Assembly: GCF_013032505.1 (NCBI RefSeq)
Contig: NZ_WQCG01000002.1
Span: 186,001 to 250,000 of the forward strand
From: Ruegeria atlantica
Lineage (GTDB): Bacteria > Pseudomonadota > Alphaproteobacteria > Rhodobacterales > Rhodobacteraceae
Direction of reading: 5' to 3'
Length of the DNA stretch: 64,000 nt
Below, in pieces: positions 18,066-25,802 of this stretch (position 1 is the stretch's first letter; the number at the start of each line of letters is the position of its first letter). Under the pieces are notes generated by a model. The model saw only the letters and a list, made by a program, of their open reading frames with translations, was not told the DNA's origin and did not search any database. Both the position numbers and the translations under genes were made by a program.

Positions 18066-18153
18066 ACCCTTCCCTCCGCCGGTTCTAGCCGGTTCAGGTT
18101 CTACGGGTTCGCTTGATAAGCATCTCAGCGCGGCAGGCCGTGCTCCCCGAGGT
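18066..18153 (-). ncRNA. TPP riboswitch (thi box)
   Basis: Read on the minus strand, the conserved parts occur in order: ACCTCGGGGAGCA, CTGAGATG, ACCCGTAGAACCTGAACCGG and ACCGGCGGAGGGAAGGGT. These match the THI aptamer core (CUGAGA, the ACCUGA segment and the closing GCGNAGGGA). The first and last segments can pair as P1. It ends about 36 bases before the thiB ribosome binding site with no long U-run between, so translational control is more likely than termination. Confidence 0.93.
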
Positions 18154-18253
18154 GAGGCCGTCACTAGGGGGGATTGACCAAAAAGACAACCAAAATTGGT
18201 GTCTCAACGCCGTGTGATTTCCATTTGTCGGGGTAGGCCTGTCGGAACCAGAC

Positions 18254-18289
18254 GCCCTTTGAACCAGCAACACGTTTGGCTCAAAGGGC
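18254..18289 (-). terminator. Hairpin after the transporter gene
   Basis: GCCCTTTGA (18254-18262) and TCAAAGGGC (18281-18289) are perfect inverted copies. They lie eight bases after the minus-strand transporter stop. No clear T-run follows on the minus strand, so it may be a weak terminator or an mRNA 3' stabiliser. Confidence 0.5.
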
Positions 18290-18296
18290 TAAAGGG

Positions 18297-19661
18297 TCAG
18301 AAGTAGCGCAGCCAGATGTATACGTTTGCGATCATCAGGGTCAGGATCATGATCGGGAACGCGATCTTCGCAAAGGCGATAAAGCCGATAGGCTGCTTGG
18401 CCTTTTCTGCAAAAGCGGCCACCGTCAGGTTGGCGCTTGCCCCTAACAGTGTGCCGTTGCCGCCCAGACAGGCCCCAAGCGCCAGCGACCACCACAAAGG
18501 TTCAATCGCGTCCTTGCCGCCAAACGTGTCTGCGGTGGACTCGATCAGTGGGATCATCGTTGCGACGAAGGGAATGTTGTCGAGGATTGCGGACAAAATG
18601 CCGGAGGCCCAAAAGATGAAGAACGCGGTCCACATCATGTCGCCCTGGGTCAACTCCAGCACTTTCTCACCGAAGAATGCCAGCAGACCGACATGTTCAA
18701 CACCAGCAACAATGACGAATAGTCCGCCGAAGAAAAAGATCGTGACCCATTCGACTTCGCCAAAGATGTGGTGAACCGACTCGGATTGCTCTTCACCGCT
18801 TTGATGACCGTAGGCCAGCAACATCAATAGACCCGCTCCGGCCAGCGCCGACGTACCTGGTTGAATGCCGTAGCTATGCCCCAGCGTGAAGCCCAGCAAA
18901 ACCAGCGCCAAAACAGCCAGAGATTTGATCATCAGGACCACATCGGTGACCGCCTCGGATTCGTTGAACCCCATGATCCGTTCACTTGCCGATTTCGGAA
19001 TGCTGGCCAGTTCCTTACGGTTCATCAGGTAGATAATACCGGTCAGGACAACCAGACATATGGCCGAGATAGGGGCCAGGTTCACGACGAATTCGTTGAA
19101 GCTCAGGCCCGCTGCAGAGCCAATAATGATATTGGGCGGGTCACCGATAAGTGTGGCGGTGCCGCCGACGTTCGAAGCCAGAATCTCTGCGATGAAGAAC
19201 GGAAAGACCCGAGTTTCCAGTGCTTCGGTGATCAGCAGTGTAATCGGCGCGATCAACAAAACTGTTGTCACGTTATCCAGCAGTGCCGAGAATACAGCCG
19301 TGATAAGCGTAAGCATGATCAGGATGCCTGTGGGATTGGCTTTCACCGCTTTTGCAGCCTTAATCGCCACATATTGGAACAGTCCGCATTTGCTGGTGAT
19401 CCCCACGATCACCATCATACCGATAAGCAGAGCCAGAGTGTTGGCATCCACACCTGCTACGGCCTGTTCCTGATTGATGATGCCAAAAAGAACCATCAGC
19501 GACGCGCCCAGCATCGCCAAAATGGCGCGGTTGACCTTTTCGGTGATCAGAACCGCATACACCAAAATCAGAATTCCGGTCGCGATCCAAAGCGGATCAA
19601 TGCCCAATAGTTGTGGAACAGAGAGAGCGGCCTCTCCGTGTGACGTCGAATGCGTAGCCAA
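18297..19661 (-). CDS. ArsB/NhaD-superfamily ion transporter
   Basis: A 454-residue protein with about 11-12 membrane helices. The two half-repeats carry SALLDNVTTVLLIAPIT ... GDPPNIIIGS and AILDNIPFVATMIPLI ... CLGGNGTLLGASANLTV. These are the conserved Asp-Asn and Gly-Asp/Asn motifs of the ion transporter superfamily that includes NhaD sodium/proton antiporters and ArsB. The substrate (Na+, arsenite, anions) cannot be settled from sequence. The start appears to be TTG at 19661; no better ATG is nearby. It follows the CBS-domain gene by 24 bases, suggesting that the CBS protein senses a nucleotide or ionic state for it. Confidence 0.78.
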   Translation of the reverse strand: MATHSTSHGEAALSVPQLLGIDPLWIATGILILVYAVLITEKVNRAILAMLGASLMVLFGIINQEQAVAGVDANTLALLIGMMVIVGITSKCGLFQYVAIKAAKAVKANPTGILIMLTLITAVFSALLDNVTTVLLIAPITLLITEALETRVFPFFIAEILASNVGGTATLIGDPPNIIIGSAAGLSFNEFVVNLAPISAICLVVLTGIIYLMNRKELASIPKSASERIMGFNESEAVTDVVLMIKSLAVLALVLLGFTLGHSYGIQPGTSALAGAGLLMLLAYGHQSGEEQSESVHHIFGEVEWVTIFFFGGLFVIVAGVEHVGLLAFFGEKVLELTQGDMMWTAFFIFWASGILSAILDNIPFVATMIPLIESTADTFGGKDAIEPLWWSLALGACLGGNGTLLGASANLTVAAFAEKAKQPIGFIAFAKIAFPIMILTLMIANVYIWLRYF

Positions 19662-19685
19662 GGTATTTGTCCGGTTCGTATTAGG

Positions 19686-20174
19686 TTAGTCGAGTGCGCG
19701 ATCCAAAAGCGAGTTGGCGCTTACGGTGCCAACGAAACGGTTGGTTTCCGGTTCAACAAGGATCACGTGCCGTTTGTATTTGTAGATCAGGAAGATGCCT
19801 TCCATCACCGGTGTGTCGGGTGCAGCAACAGGGATGTTTGACGGCCTCGACATGTTGTCGCGAACTTTTTCGGACTTCAGCCGTTCCAGCTGTTGTTCGA
19901 AATCATCCCGCGTCAGGTTCATAAAACTCAGAGATTCAATCGGCACGCGCGACGCATCATCGTTCAAGCCAATTGTCGCTGCTTTCGGCAGGATCAGTTT
20001 CAGCAAAGTCGGAGCGGTAAAGACACCGACATAAGTTCCATCTTCGGCGACGACAGGCAGGAACCGTGCCCGGCTGTCTCTGATGATGTTAAAGGCCGTG
20101 GCGATGCTTTCATCCGGCAGAATGGTCTTTTGTACCTCTGGCGGTACCATCACGTCATAGCAGGTTAGGCCCAT
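19686..20174 (-). CDS. CBS-pair domain protein
   Basis: 162 residues with two CBS motifs: VMVPPEVQKTILPDESIATA through VVAEDGTYVGVFTAPTLLKL, and a second through FLIYKYKRHVILVEPETNRF and GTVSANSLLDRAL. CBS pairs bind adenine nucleotides and act as regulatory modules. No catalytic domain is attached. AGAGGA precedes the ATG. It is upstream of and probably co-transcribed with the ArsB/NhaD-type transporter, so it is a candidate regulator in trans of that transporter. Confidence 0.8.
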   Translation of the reverse strand: MGLTCYDVMVPPEVQKTILPDESIATAFNIIRDSRARFLPVVAEDGTYVGVFTAPTLLKLILPKAATIGLNDDASRVPIESLSFMNLTRDDFEQQLERLKSEKVRDNMSRPSNIPVAAPDTPVMEGIFLIYKYKRHVILVEPETNRFVGTVSANSLLDRALD

Positions 20175-20482
20175 GCTTTTCCTCTGACTTCAAGCGGCTT
20201 TCGGGTGAAGCGCCATCCTAAAGCCACAGAATACGCCCTGCGCGACTTACGAAAGCCGATTGGGGCGAATCAAAATTTGTTGATGCGCACTGATTTCATT
20301 GCCGGGCGGGATTGACCAGCCCAGTAATGAAATTAAGTCGCTAGGGCTTAGTCATTTGCTGGCCGGGCCATTGACGCGAGTTTGGTTTCAGTTTGCGTTT
20401 TGTTGGCAGGCCCGCGCGCCCTTGCAAGTAACTCGCGCTGCTTGTGAGTTATGGTCAGCCATTGTCGATCAAAGAAAGCCGA
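20175..20482. other. Intergenic region between the CBS gene and a crotonase gene
   Basis: 308 bases with no supported gene. It should hold the promoter of the CBS/transporter operon. One structure is visible: ATTTCATT (20293-20300) and AATGAAAT (20326-20333) are perfect inverted copies enclosing a partly self-complementary GGGC/GCCC stem. It may be the terminator of the minus-strand crotonase gene or a regulatory hairpin. Confidence 0.4.
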
Positions 20483-21247
20483 CTAGCCGTAGTTAGGTGC
20501 TCGTTTTTGTAGTTTGGCAGCAACGCTTTCGGCGAAATCTGCAGACTGCAGCTGCGCAGCAAAAATCTTGATTTCTGCGGCCATGTGTCCGGCAACTTCG
20601 TTACGCTGGTTGCGGATCAGCGCCTTGGACTGCCTGAGTGCAACTGGGGATGAAGCCGCAATAGCATATGCGATCGCCTGCACTTTGCCCATCAACTCGC
20701 TGTCGGGAAAGACACGCGCGACCAAACCATGGTTCAAGGCTTCGGCTGCGGTAAGGACCCGTCCGGCCAACAAGACGTCGTTCGCGACGGCCATGCCCAG
20801 CGATGCTGGCAGCAACATCGAGGATCCGGCCTCAGGCACCAGACCAAGTTGGACAAATGGCGCGCTGAAGGTGGCGCTTTGCGAGGAGTAGACCAAATCG
20901 CAGTGCAGTAGCATGGTTAAACCAACACCAATTGCAGGCCCGTTAACGGCGGCGATCAGGGGTTTCGGACAATCCCGGATTGCGTTCAGGAACCGTACGA
21001 TCGGATTTTCCTGGTCGCCCACGGGTAGGCCGCCTGTCATGAAGTCCTGCAGGTCATTCCCGGCTGTGAACATGTCCCCGGTACCAGTGATAACCAGCGC
21101 CCGGGCTTCATCGGTTTGACCGTATTTTTCGATGGTCTCTGCCATCTTGGAATACATGGCGAAAGTGATCGCATTTTTCTTTTCTTCGCGGGAAATCGTC
21201 ACTGTGGTGACGCGATCCTGAGTGCTGACGATGATGTTTTCGCTCAT
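20483..21247 (-). CDS. Enoyl-CoA hydratase/isomerase family protein
   Basis: 254 residues from the ATG at 21247 (the open frame upstream to 21331 is not family-like). Crotonase fold: TISREEKKNAITFAMYSKM, oxyanion-hole parts FTAGNDLQDF and AAVNGPAIGVGLTMLLHCD, and QLGLVPEAGSSMLLP, where the second catalytic Glu is expected. The first hydratase Glu is replaced in GPAIGVG, which is more typical of isomerase-like or unassigned crotonases. It is a single gene; the substrate is unknown. Confidence 0.8.
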   Translation of the reverse strand: MSENIIVSTQDRVTTVTISREEKKNAITFAMYSKMAETIEKYGQTDEARALVITGTGDMFTAGNDLQDFMTGGLPVGDQENPIVRFLNAIRDCPKPLIAAVNGPAIGVGLTMLLHCDLVYSSQSATFSAPFVQLGLVPEAGSSMLLPASLGMAVANDVLLAGRVLTAAEALNHGLVARVFPDSELMGKVQAIAYAIAASSPVALRQSKALIRNQRNEVAGHMAAEIKIFAAQLQSADFAESVAAKLQKRAPNYG

Positions 21248-21406
21248 GGAGTTATTCCTTGGGAGTTCAGCGAGGTCTGTGCCGCGTCGCGTGTTGGTTT
21301 CCTGCGTTTGGCCAAGTTCGTATGCGGGCAAACGGTTGTCGTCAACAAATCTGGGTGGTTACCTCACGTCGCTGCAGGATGGTGCGGTGTGATCCTCGCC
21401 TAAAGC

Positions 21407-22297
21407 TCAGTTGGTGGTTCCACTCTGGAGTGCGGCCACGACCATTTGAACACTTGGATGAGAGCTCAGTCTCTTTGGGTGCGCTATCCGGTAGTCCTGC
21501 TGCAGTGGGATTGGCGTCAATTTCATCCTGACAACGGTGCCCGATTTCAAATCCATCGCCGCCATTTCCTGCGGAACCAGAGCCACGCCCAAACTGCCGC
21601 GCGCAAAGCGTAACGCGGTGCTGCTGTGTCCTACAAGTTGCCCGGCCGAGCGGTCAATGATCCGCCGCCCGTCCAAGGCGGTGTTCCAGTCCGGGGAGGA
21701 GGCGAAACCCGGTCCCCAGTCTGTGTGAATAAAGTTCTGATCTGGTACATCATCAAGCTTGTGGTCGAACTGGACGGCATATTGCGGGGCGGCCACCGCG
21801 ATCATGACGTCGGAAAACAAAGGGACCACCTGAAAATCCCCATAAAGATCATGACCATAAAATACCCGCATGTCGATCTGGTCGGACTGAAAGTCCACGG
21901 GATCATCCTCGACGCGAATGTGTAGCGGGGTTTCAAGTTTGTTTAGGTCCAGTGTGGATAGCTTTGAGGCCAGCCATGTTTCGGCAACAGATGGGGGCGC
22001 GCTTAGGATCAGGCGCTTTCGGCGACTTGTTGTTCGCTGCATCCGGTCGGACAAATCCCACAGGCGCGTCATGGCGGCTGCAAGTTCAGGATAGGCCGTT
22101 TGCCCGGAATCCGTCAGCCAGATCCGGTTACCTTGCCGGATGAACAGCGTTTCCTCCCAAAACTCCTCCAGCAGTTTTACTTGCTGGCTAATGGCTGCCG
22201 AACTGACGTTCAATTCACGCGCGGCCTTGGTAAATGACCCGGTCCGGGCTGCGGCCTCAAACGCACGTAGCGCATTCAACGGGGCAATTCGCTTCAT
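21407..22297 (-). CDS. LysR-family regulator (GcvA-like)
   Basis: 296 residues from the ATG at 22297 (TTG at 22303 adds two residues). The N-terminal helix-turn-helix reads LNALRAFEAAARTGSFTKAA and ELNVSSAAISQQVKLLEEF, which is the GcvA-type subgroup. The effector domain follows. It is divergent from the oxygenase/DddP-like pair, so it most likely controls that pair and itself. The 99-base gap contains an inverted repeat. Confidence 0.85.
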   Translation of the reverse strand: MKRIAPLNALRAFEAAARTGSFTKAARELNVSSAAISQQVKLLEEFWEETLFIRQGNRIWLTDSGQTAYPELAAAMTRLWDLSDRMQRTTSRRKRLILSAPPSVAETWLASKLSTLDLNKLETPLHIRVEDDPVDFQSDQIDMRVFYGHDLYGDFQVVPLFSDVMIAVAAPQYAVQFDHKLDDVPDQNFIHTDWGPGFASSPDWNTALDGRRIIDRSAGQLVGHSSTALRFARGSLGVALVPQEMAAMDLKSGTVVRMKLTPIPLQQDYRIAHPKRLSSHPSVQMVVAALQSGTTN

Positions 22298-22312
22298 GTT
22301 CAACCTTTAGAA

Positions 22313-22336
22313 ATTCTTACGTATCATAAAAAGAAT
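22313..22336. promoter_or_regulatory. Inverted repeat, candidate LysR binding site
   Basis: ATTCTT at 22313-22318 and AAGAAT at 22331-22336 form a perfect inverted repeat with a 12-base spacer. It lies 16 bases before the LysR ATG and about 60 before the oxygenase ATG. Geometry and position fit a LysR-type operator; binding is inferred. Confidence 0.45.
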
Positions 22337-22396
22337 ACCTATTGATAAAACTCTGTTTCAAGTCCTACTCAGGATAGGAGACAGGGAGGGTCGAAG

Positions 22397-23182
22397 ATGC
22401 GCGAGATCATCAATCTGGACTTATATCCGCTGGACCAGCCGGGCAGCGCGGCTTGGCAAGACCTGATTGAACGGTGCAAGTCCGAGCTTTCACAGAACGG
22501 ATTGTTCAACTTGCCTGGTTTTGTTCGGGACAACGCACTGCAATCTGCGGTTTCTGATCTGCGGCCGGTTTTCGACGAAAACGCGTTTGTCCATGAGCGG
22601 CGGCACAACATCTATTTCAAGACGTCAATCGAGGGTCTCAGTAATGACCATCCGGCCCTGACCCAGTTTGAAACTTCCAACCGGACGATTTGTGCCGATC
22701 AGCTGGGGCAGGCCGTAGTGATACGTCTTTATGAGTGGCCGCCATTTTCGCAATTTTTGGCAGCAGTCATGGGAAAGCCCAAGCTTTTTGTCATGGACGA
22801 CCCGCTGGCCCGTGTGAACGTCATGGCATACTCAGCTGGGCAGGCCCTGAATTGGCATTTCGACAGGTCGGAATTCACCACAACACTACTGCTGCAGGCC
22901 CCGCTTGCGGGGGGTGAGTTTGAGTACGAAAAGGACCTGCGCGCAGATGACAACCCGAACTACAATGGGGTGGCGGATTTGCTGGAAGGCCGGCGCAAAC
23001 CAACACAGATGAAGCTCCAGCCTGGGATGTTGAACATCTTCAAGGGCAAAAACACGGCGCACCGTGTCACGCCTGTGCAAGGCAACCGCGACCGCATCAT
23101 CGCTGTGTTTTCATACTATGAACGGCCAAATGTCCAATTCACCGACGAAGAACGCATTGGATTTTATGGGCGCGCGTCGTGA
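22397..23182 (+). CDS. 2-oxoglutarate/Fe(II)-dependent oxygenase family protein
   Basis: 261 residues. Iron ligands appear as His154 and Asp156 in NWHFDRSEF and His222 in NTAHRVTPV, with an Arg just after (GNRDRIIAVFSY) in the place that binds 2-oxoglutarate. A double-stranded beta-helix is expected around residues 105-245. Substrate unknown: relatives include hydroxylases and halogenases of small molecules, and nothing fixes which. The stop overlaps the next gene's GTG start by 4 bases, so both products are made together and probably act on the same compound. Under divergent LysR control (inference). Confidence 0.75.
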   Translation: MREIINLDLYPLDQPGSAAWQDLIERCKSELSQNGLFNLPGFVRDNALQSAVSDLRPVFDENAFVHERRHNIYFKTSIEGLSNDHPALTQFETSNRTICADQLGQAVVIRLYEWPPFSQFLAAVMGKPKLFVMDDPLARVNVMAYSAGQALNWHFDRSEFTTTLLLQAPLAGGEFEYEKDLRADDNPNYNGVADLLEGRRKPTQMKLQPGMLNIFKGKNTAHRVTPVQGNRDRIIAVFSYYERPNVQFTDEERIGFYGRAS

Positions 23183-24429
23183 TCCGGGATGGCGCATTCA
23201 AGGACGAGCGTAAGCTGACCTACCTGAACAGCGAAGGCGCGGAGAAACCGCTGAAAAGCCCGGTGCCCGCTGTGGTTCTGGATAAGGCACGGGACTATCG
23301 GCTGCAGCGTCTTCGCCAGCAAATGGACAAGGTGAATTGTGCGGCGTTGCTGCTGTATGATCCCTGCAATATCCGCTATGCGTTCGACTGTTCCAACATG
23401 CAGGTTTGGACGTTGCATAACCCCATGCGTTATGCGCTGATCCTGAACAATGGCCCGTCTATTATGTTCGAGTTCAAGGGTTGCCTTCACCAAAGCGAAG
23501 GGTTGCCCGGGATCGATGAATTGAGGATCGCCAAAACCTGGATGTTCATGGCTTCAGGTGACAAGACGGACAGGGCAACAGACCTTTGGGCAGATGAGAT
23601 TGCGGACCTCGTCCGGCAGTATGGTGGGGATAATCTTAGGATTGCTTGCGACACGCTCGAAAGCAGCGGTGTCGAGGCTTTGAAAGCACGCGGTCTCAAT
23701 CCTATAGCAGGCTCGCCCCTTACAGAGATCGCGCGATCGATCAAATCAGATGATGAAATTGAGTTGATGCGCTGGACGATCCGCGTGTGCGAGGCGGGCA
23801 TGGCGCGGATCTACGAACATTCCACGCCCGGCAAGACTGAGCGCGAACTCTGGGCGCATCTGCATTTCGAAAACGCGCGATCGGGTGGTGATTGGCTTGA
23901 AACAAAGTTGCTGACATGTGGTCCAAGGACGAACCCTTGGTACCAAGAATGTTCGGATCGGCCCTGCCAGCTGGGCGAGATGATTTCATTCGACACCGAC
24001 ATGATCGGCCCGTACGGCTACTGCGCCGACCTTTCGCGGTCATGGACATGCGGTTACACGCCCATGTCTTCCGCACAGCGTCGCCTGTACGACACCGCAC
24101 TGCAGCAGATTCACCACAACCTTGAACTGGTGGGCCCGGGTGTCAGCTTTGCCGAATTCAACAACAAAAGCTGGCGGATACCTGATCCTTACATTCCGTA
24201 TCGGTATTCGTTGGCGGTTCACGGTGTCGGTATGGCCGACGAATGGCCGGTGGTTCCCTTGCATGTGGATTGGGGGGGTGGAGCAATGTCGGGGCGTTTT
24301 GAACCCGGCATGGTCGTGTGTGTCGAAAGCTTGATTGCCGAGCAGGGATCAGAAAGCATTAAACTGGAAACGCAGGTTCTTGTCACCGAAACAGGCAGCG
24401 AACGGCTGGATAGTTTTCCATTCGAATAG
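23179..24429 (+). CDS. DddP-like M24-family protein (candidate DMSP lyase or relative)
   Basis: 416 residues from a GTG start coupled to the oxygenase. It has the pita-bread fold of M24 peptidases. The motifs follow those I remember for the DMSP lyase DddP rather than ordinary aminopeptidase P: DPCNIRYAFDCSNMQVW, GPRTNPWYQEC, SFDTDMIGPYGYCADLSRSW, HGVGMADEWP, EPGMVVCVES and IKLETQVLV. All six metal ligands are present (Asp272, Asp274, Asp284, His348, Glu383, Glu397). The Asp that acts as catalytic base in DddP is also present (Asp354), as is Tyr343. It is somewhat shorter at the N-terminus than characterised DddP. Possible reaction: DMSP to DMS and acrylate. Pairing with a 2OG oxygenase is unusual, so a different sulfonium or betaine substrate is possible. 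Confidence 0.68.
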   Translation: MIRDGAFKDERKLTYLNSEGAEKPLKSPVPAVVLDKARDYRLQRLRQQMDKVNCAALLLYDPCNIRYAFDCSNMQVWTLHNPMRYALILNNGPSIMFEFKGCLHQSEGLPGIDELRIAKTWMFMASGDKTDRATDLWADEIADLVRQYGGDNLRIACDTLESSGVEALKARGLNPIAGSPLTEIARSIKSDDEIELMRWTIRVCEAGMARIYEHSTPGKTERELWAHLHFENARSGGDWLETKLLTCGPRTNPWYQECSDRPCQLGEMISFDTDMIGPYGYCADLSRSWTCGYTPMSSAQRRLYDTALQQIHHNLELVGPGVSFAEFNNKSWRIPDPYIPYRYSLAVHGVGMADEWPVVPLHVDWGGGAMSGRFEPGMVVCVESLIAEQGSESIKLETQVLVTETGSERLDSFPFE

Positions 24430-24491
24430 ATTTCTCCTGTTTCGCTTAAAAGCTGTACAGAAGCCATATGTATTGGGCATTCGTGTACGCG

Positions 24492-24550
24492 CACCGGGGA
24501 CAACAAGACGCGCCAACACAAGTGTACTAGATACCTTGTTGCCCCCGGTG
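24492..24550. repeat. Long imperfect inverted repeat between convergent genes
   Basis: CACCGGGGACAACAAG (24492-24507) pairs with CTTGTTGCCCCCGGTG (24535-24550): 15 of 16 positions, loop of 27 bases. It lies between the DddP-like gene (plus) and znuA (minus). It may serve as a bidirectional terminator, although it has no T-run. Confidence 0.6.
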
Positions 24551-24555
24551 ATAAC

Positions 24556-24588
24556 CAGCCCGTTCCGGAATTTAAACAAAACGGGCTG
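24556..24588 (-). terminator. Hairpin after znuA
   Basis: CAGCCCGTT (24556-24564) and AACGGGCTG (24580-24588) are perfect inverted copies, starting 11 bases beyond the znuA stop on the minus strand. It is probably the znuA 3' end. The following bases lack a strong T-run. Confidence 0.5.
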
Positions 24589-24598
24589 AGAGATCAGA

Positions 24599-25744
24599 TC
24601 ACAGGCAGTCAGCCAGTGTTTTCGCGATGTTCCGGATCATTTGCGGGTAGAGCGCCGCTCCGGGCTCAAGGTCAGAACCAAGCGGGTCAATCACTGCCGT
24701 TTTCGCCTCAGTCCCATCCATGACGGTGGCGACGAGGCCTTGGTTGAACTGAGGCTCTGACAGAACGCAATTTATCCCTTCTTCACGAATGCGTCCCTGG
24801 ACCTCGGCAATCCGCGCTGGGCTGGGGTCTGAAGCATCCCCGATGGAAATCGCACCTGACGCCGGGAAATCAAAGGCGTTCTCAAAGTACTGATAGGCAT
24901 CGTGAAAAACGATAAAGTTGCCACCGCGAACGGGTTCCAGAGCTTGGTTGATCTCTGCTGAGAGTGCTGCCATCTCTTCACGTGCCGCAGCTGCATTTGC
25001 GAAATAGGCGCCTGCATTGTCTGGGTCCGCCGCGGAAAGCTGCGCAGCAATCACGTTCAGCCAGTTGTTGGCATTTTCCGGCGAAAGCCAGGCATGCGGA
25101 TCGTGATCGCCATGCGCGTGGTCATGATGGTCATCGTGGCCAGCATGCTCGTCGCCGTGGTCATCATGATCTTCACCTTCGGCATGTTCGTCGCCGTGGT
25201 CATGGTCATCATGATCCTTGTCTTCGGCATGCTCATCGCCGTGGTCGTGATCGTCATGATCTTTTTCGTCAGCGTGATCCTCGTGATCGTGGTCGTCATG
25301 ATCTTCGCCTTCGGCATGCTCGTCGCCGTGGTCATCATGATCATCACCTTCAGCGTGCTCATCATCGCCGTGATCGTGCGCCTCAAACAGAGCACCTTCG
25401 CGGAAGTCCAGCAGGACGGTCCCGTCAGCTTCCAGCAGTGTTGTGACCGTTGCACCGTCGGCCAGCGTTTCGACTGCGCCTTCCATCCAAGGTGTCAGGT
25501 CTTCGCCAATCCAGAAGACCAGATCTGCGTTCTGAAGCGCGTCGGCCTCGGAAGGACGGAGGTTGTATTCATGCGGGGATGCGCCGGGTTGCACGATCAG
25601 GTTTGGTGTACCTACACCCTCCATTACGCGCGCCACCAGCGAATGCACCGGTGCAATATCAACTGCAACACTCGGGGCGTCGGCCATCGCTGTGCCCCCC
25701 ATCAACGCAGCCGTGATCGAAACAGGAAGAAGCTTTCTGGACAT
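24599..25744 (-). CDS. znuA: Zinc-binding periplasmic protein of the ZnuABC importer
   Basis: 381 residues from the ATG at 25744 (GAGGG just ahead; the TTG at 25747 is less likely). A signal peptide (ITAALMGGTAMAD) is followed by VDIAPVHSLVARVMEGVGTP and GASPHEYNLRPSEA with the first metal His. A very long acidic, histidine-rich loop (about residues 122-217) follows, then DPHAWLSP and FHDAYQYFENAF with further ligands. The loop is made of near-repeats of DHDDHDHGDEHAE type and is longer than usual. It collects Zn2+ for the permease encoded divergently. Control by Zur is expected. Confidence 0.92.
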   Translation of the reverse strand: MSRKLLPVSITAALMGGTAMADAPSVAVDIAPVHSLVARVMEGVGTPNLIVQPGASPHEYNLRPSEADALQNADLVFWIGEDLTPWMEGAVETLADGATVTTLLEADGTVLLDFREGALFEAHDHGDDEHAEGDDHDDHGDEHAEGEDHDDHDHEDHADEKDHDDHDHGDEHAEDKDHDDHDHGDEHAEGEDHDDHGDEHAGHDDHHDHAHGDHDPHAWLSPENANNWLNVIAAQLSAADPDNAGAYFANAAAAREEMAALSAEINQALEPVRGGNFIVFHDAYQYFENAFDFPASGAISIGDASDPSPARIAEVQGRIREEGINCVLSEPQFNQGLVATVMDGTEAKTAVIDPLGSDLEPGAALYPQMIRNIAKTLADCL

Positions 25745-25756
25745 CAAACCCTCTAT

Positions 25757-25802
25757 GTGATTTTATAACGTTGCCGGCGGCATACATGATATGGAATAAC
25801 AT
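25757..25802. promoter_or_regulatory. Two candidate Zur boxes between znuA and zur
   Basis: GTGATTTTATAAC at 25757-25769 and ATGATATGGAATAACAT at 25786-25802 are imperfect AT-rich palindromes (8 of 13 and 12 of 17 symmetrical positions). They lie 12 bases before the znuA ATG and across the zur start, respectively. Spacing and position between znuA and zur-znuCB fit zinc-dependent repression of both directions. Confidence 0.5.

Noticed and set aside
25100-25390. Tandem repeats resembling a CRISPR-like array
   Set aside because: The repeats are in frame, vary in length and encode the metal-binding loop of ZnuA; no spacers and no cas genes.
25094-25768. Long hydrophobic open frame opposite znuA
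   Set aside because: It is the antisense reading of GAT/CAT-rich codons of the His/Asp loop, which gives Ile/Val/Met runs. It has no family pattern and znuA is unmistakable.
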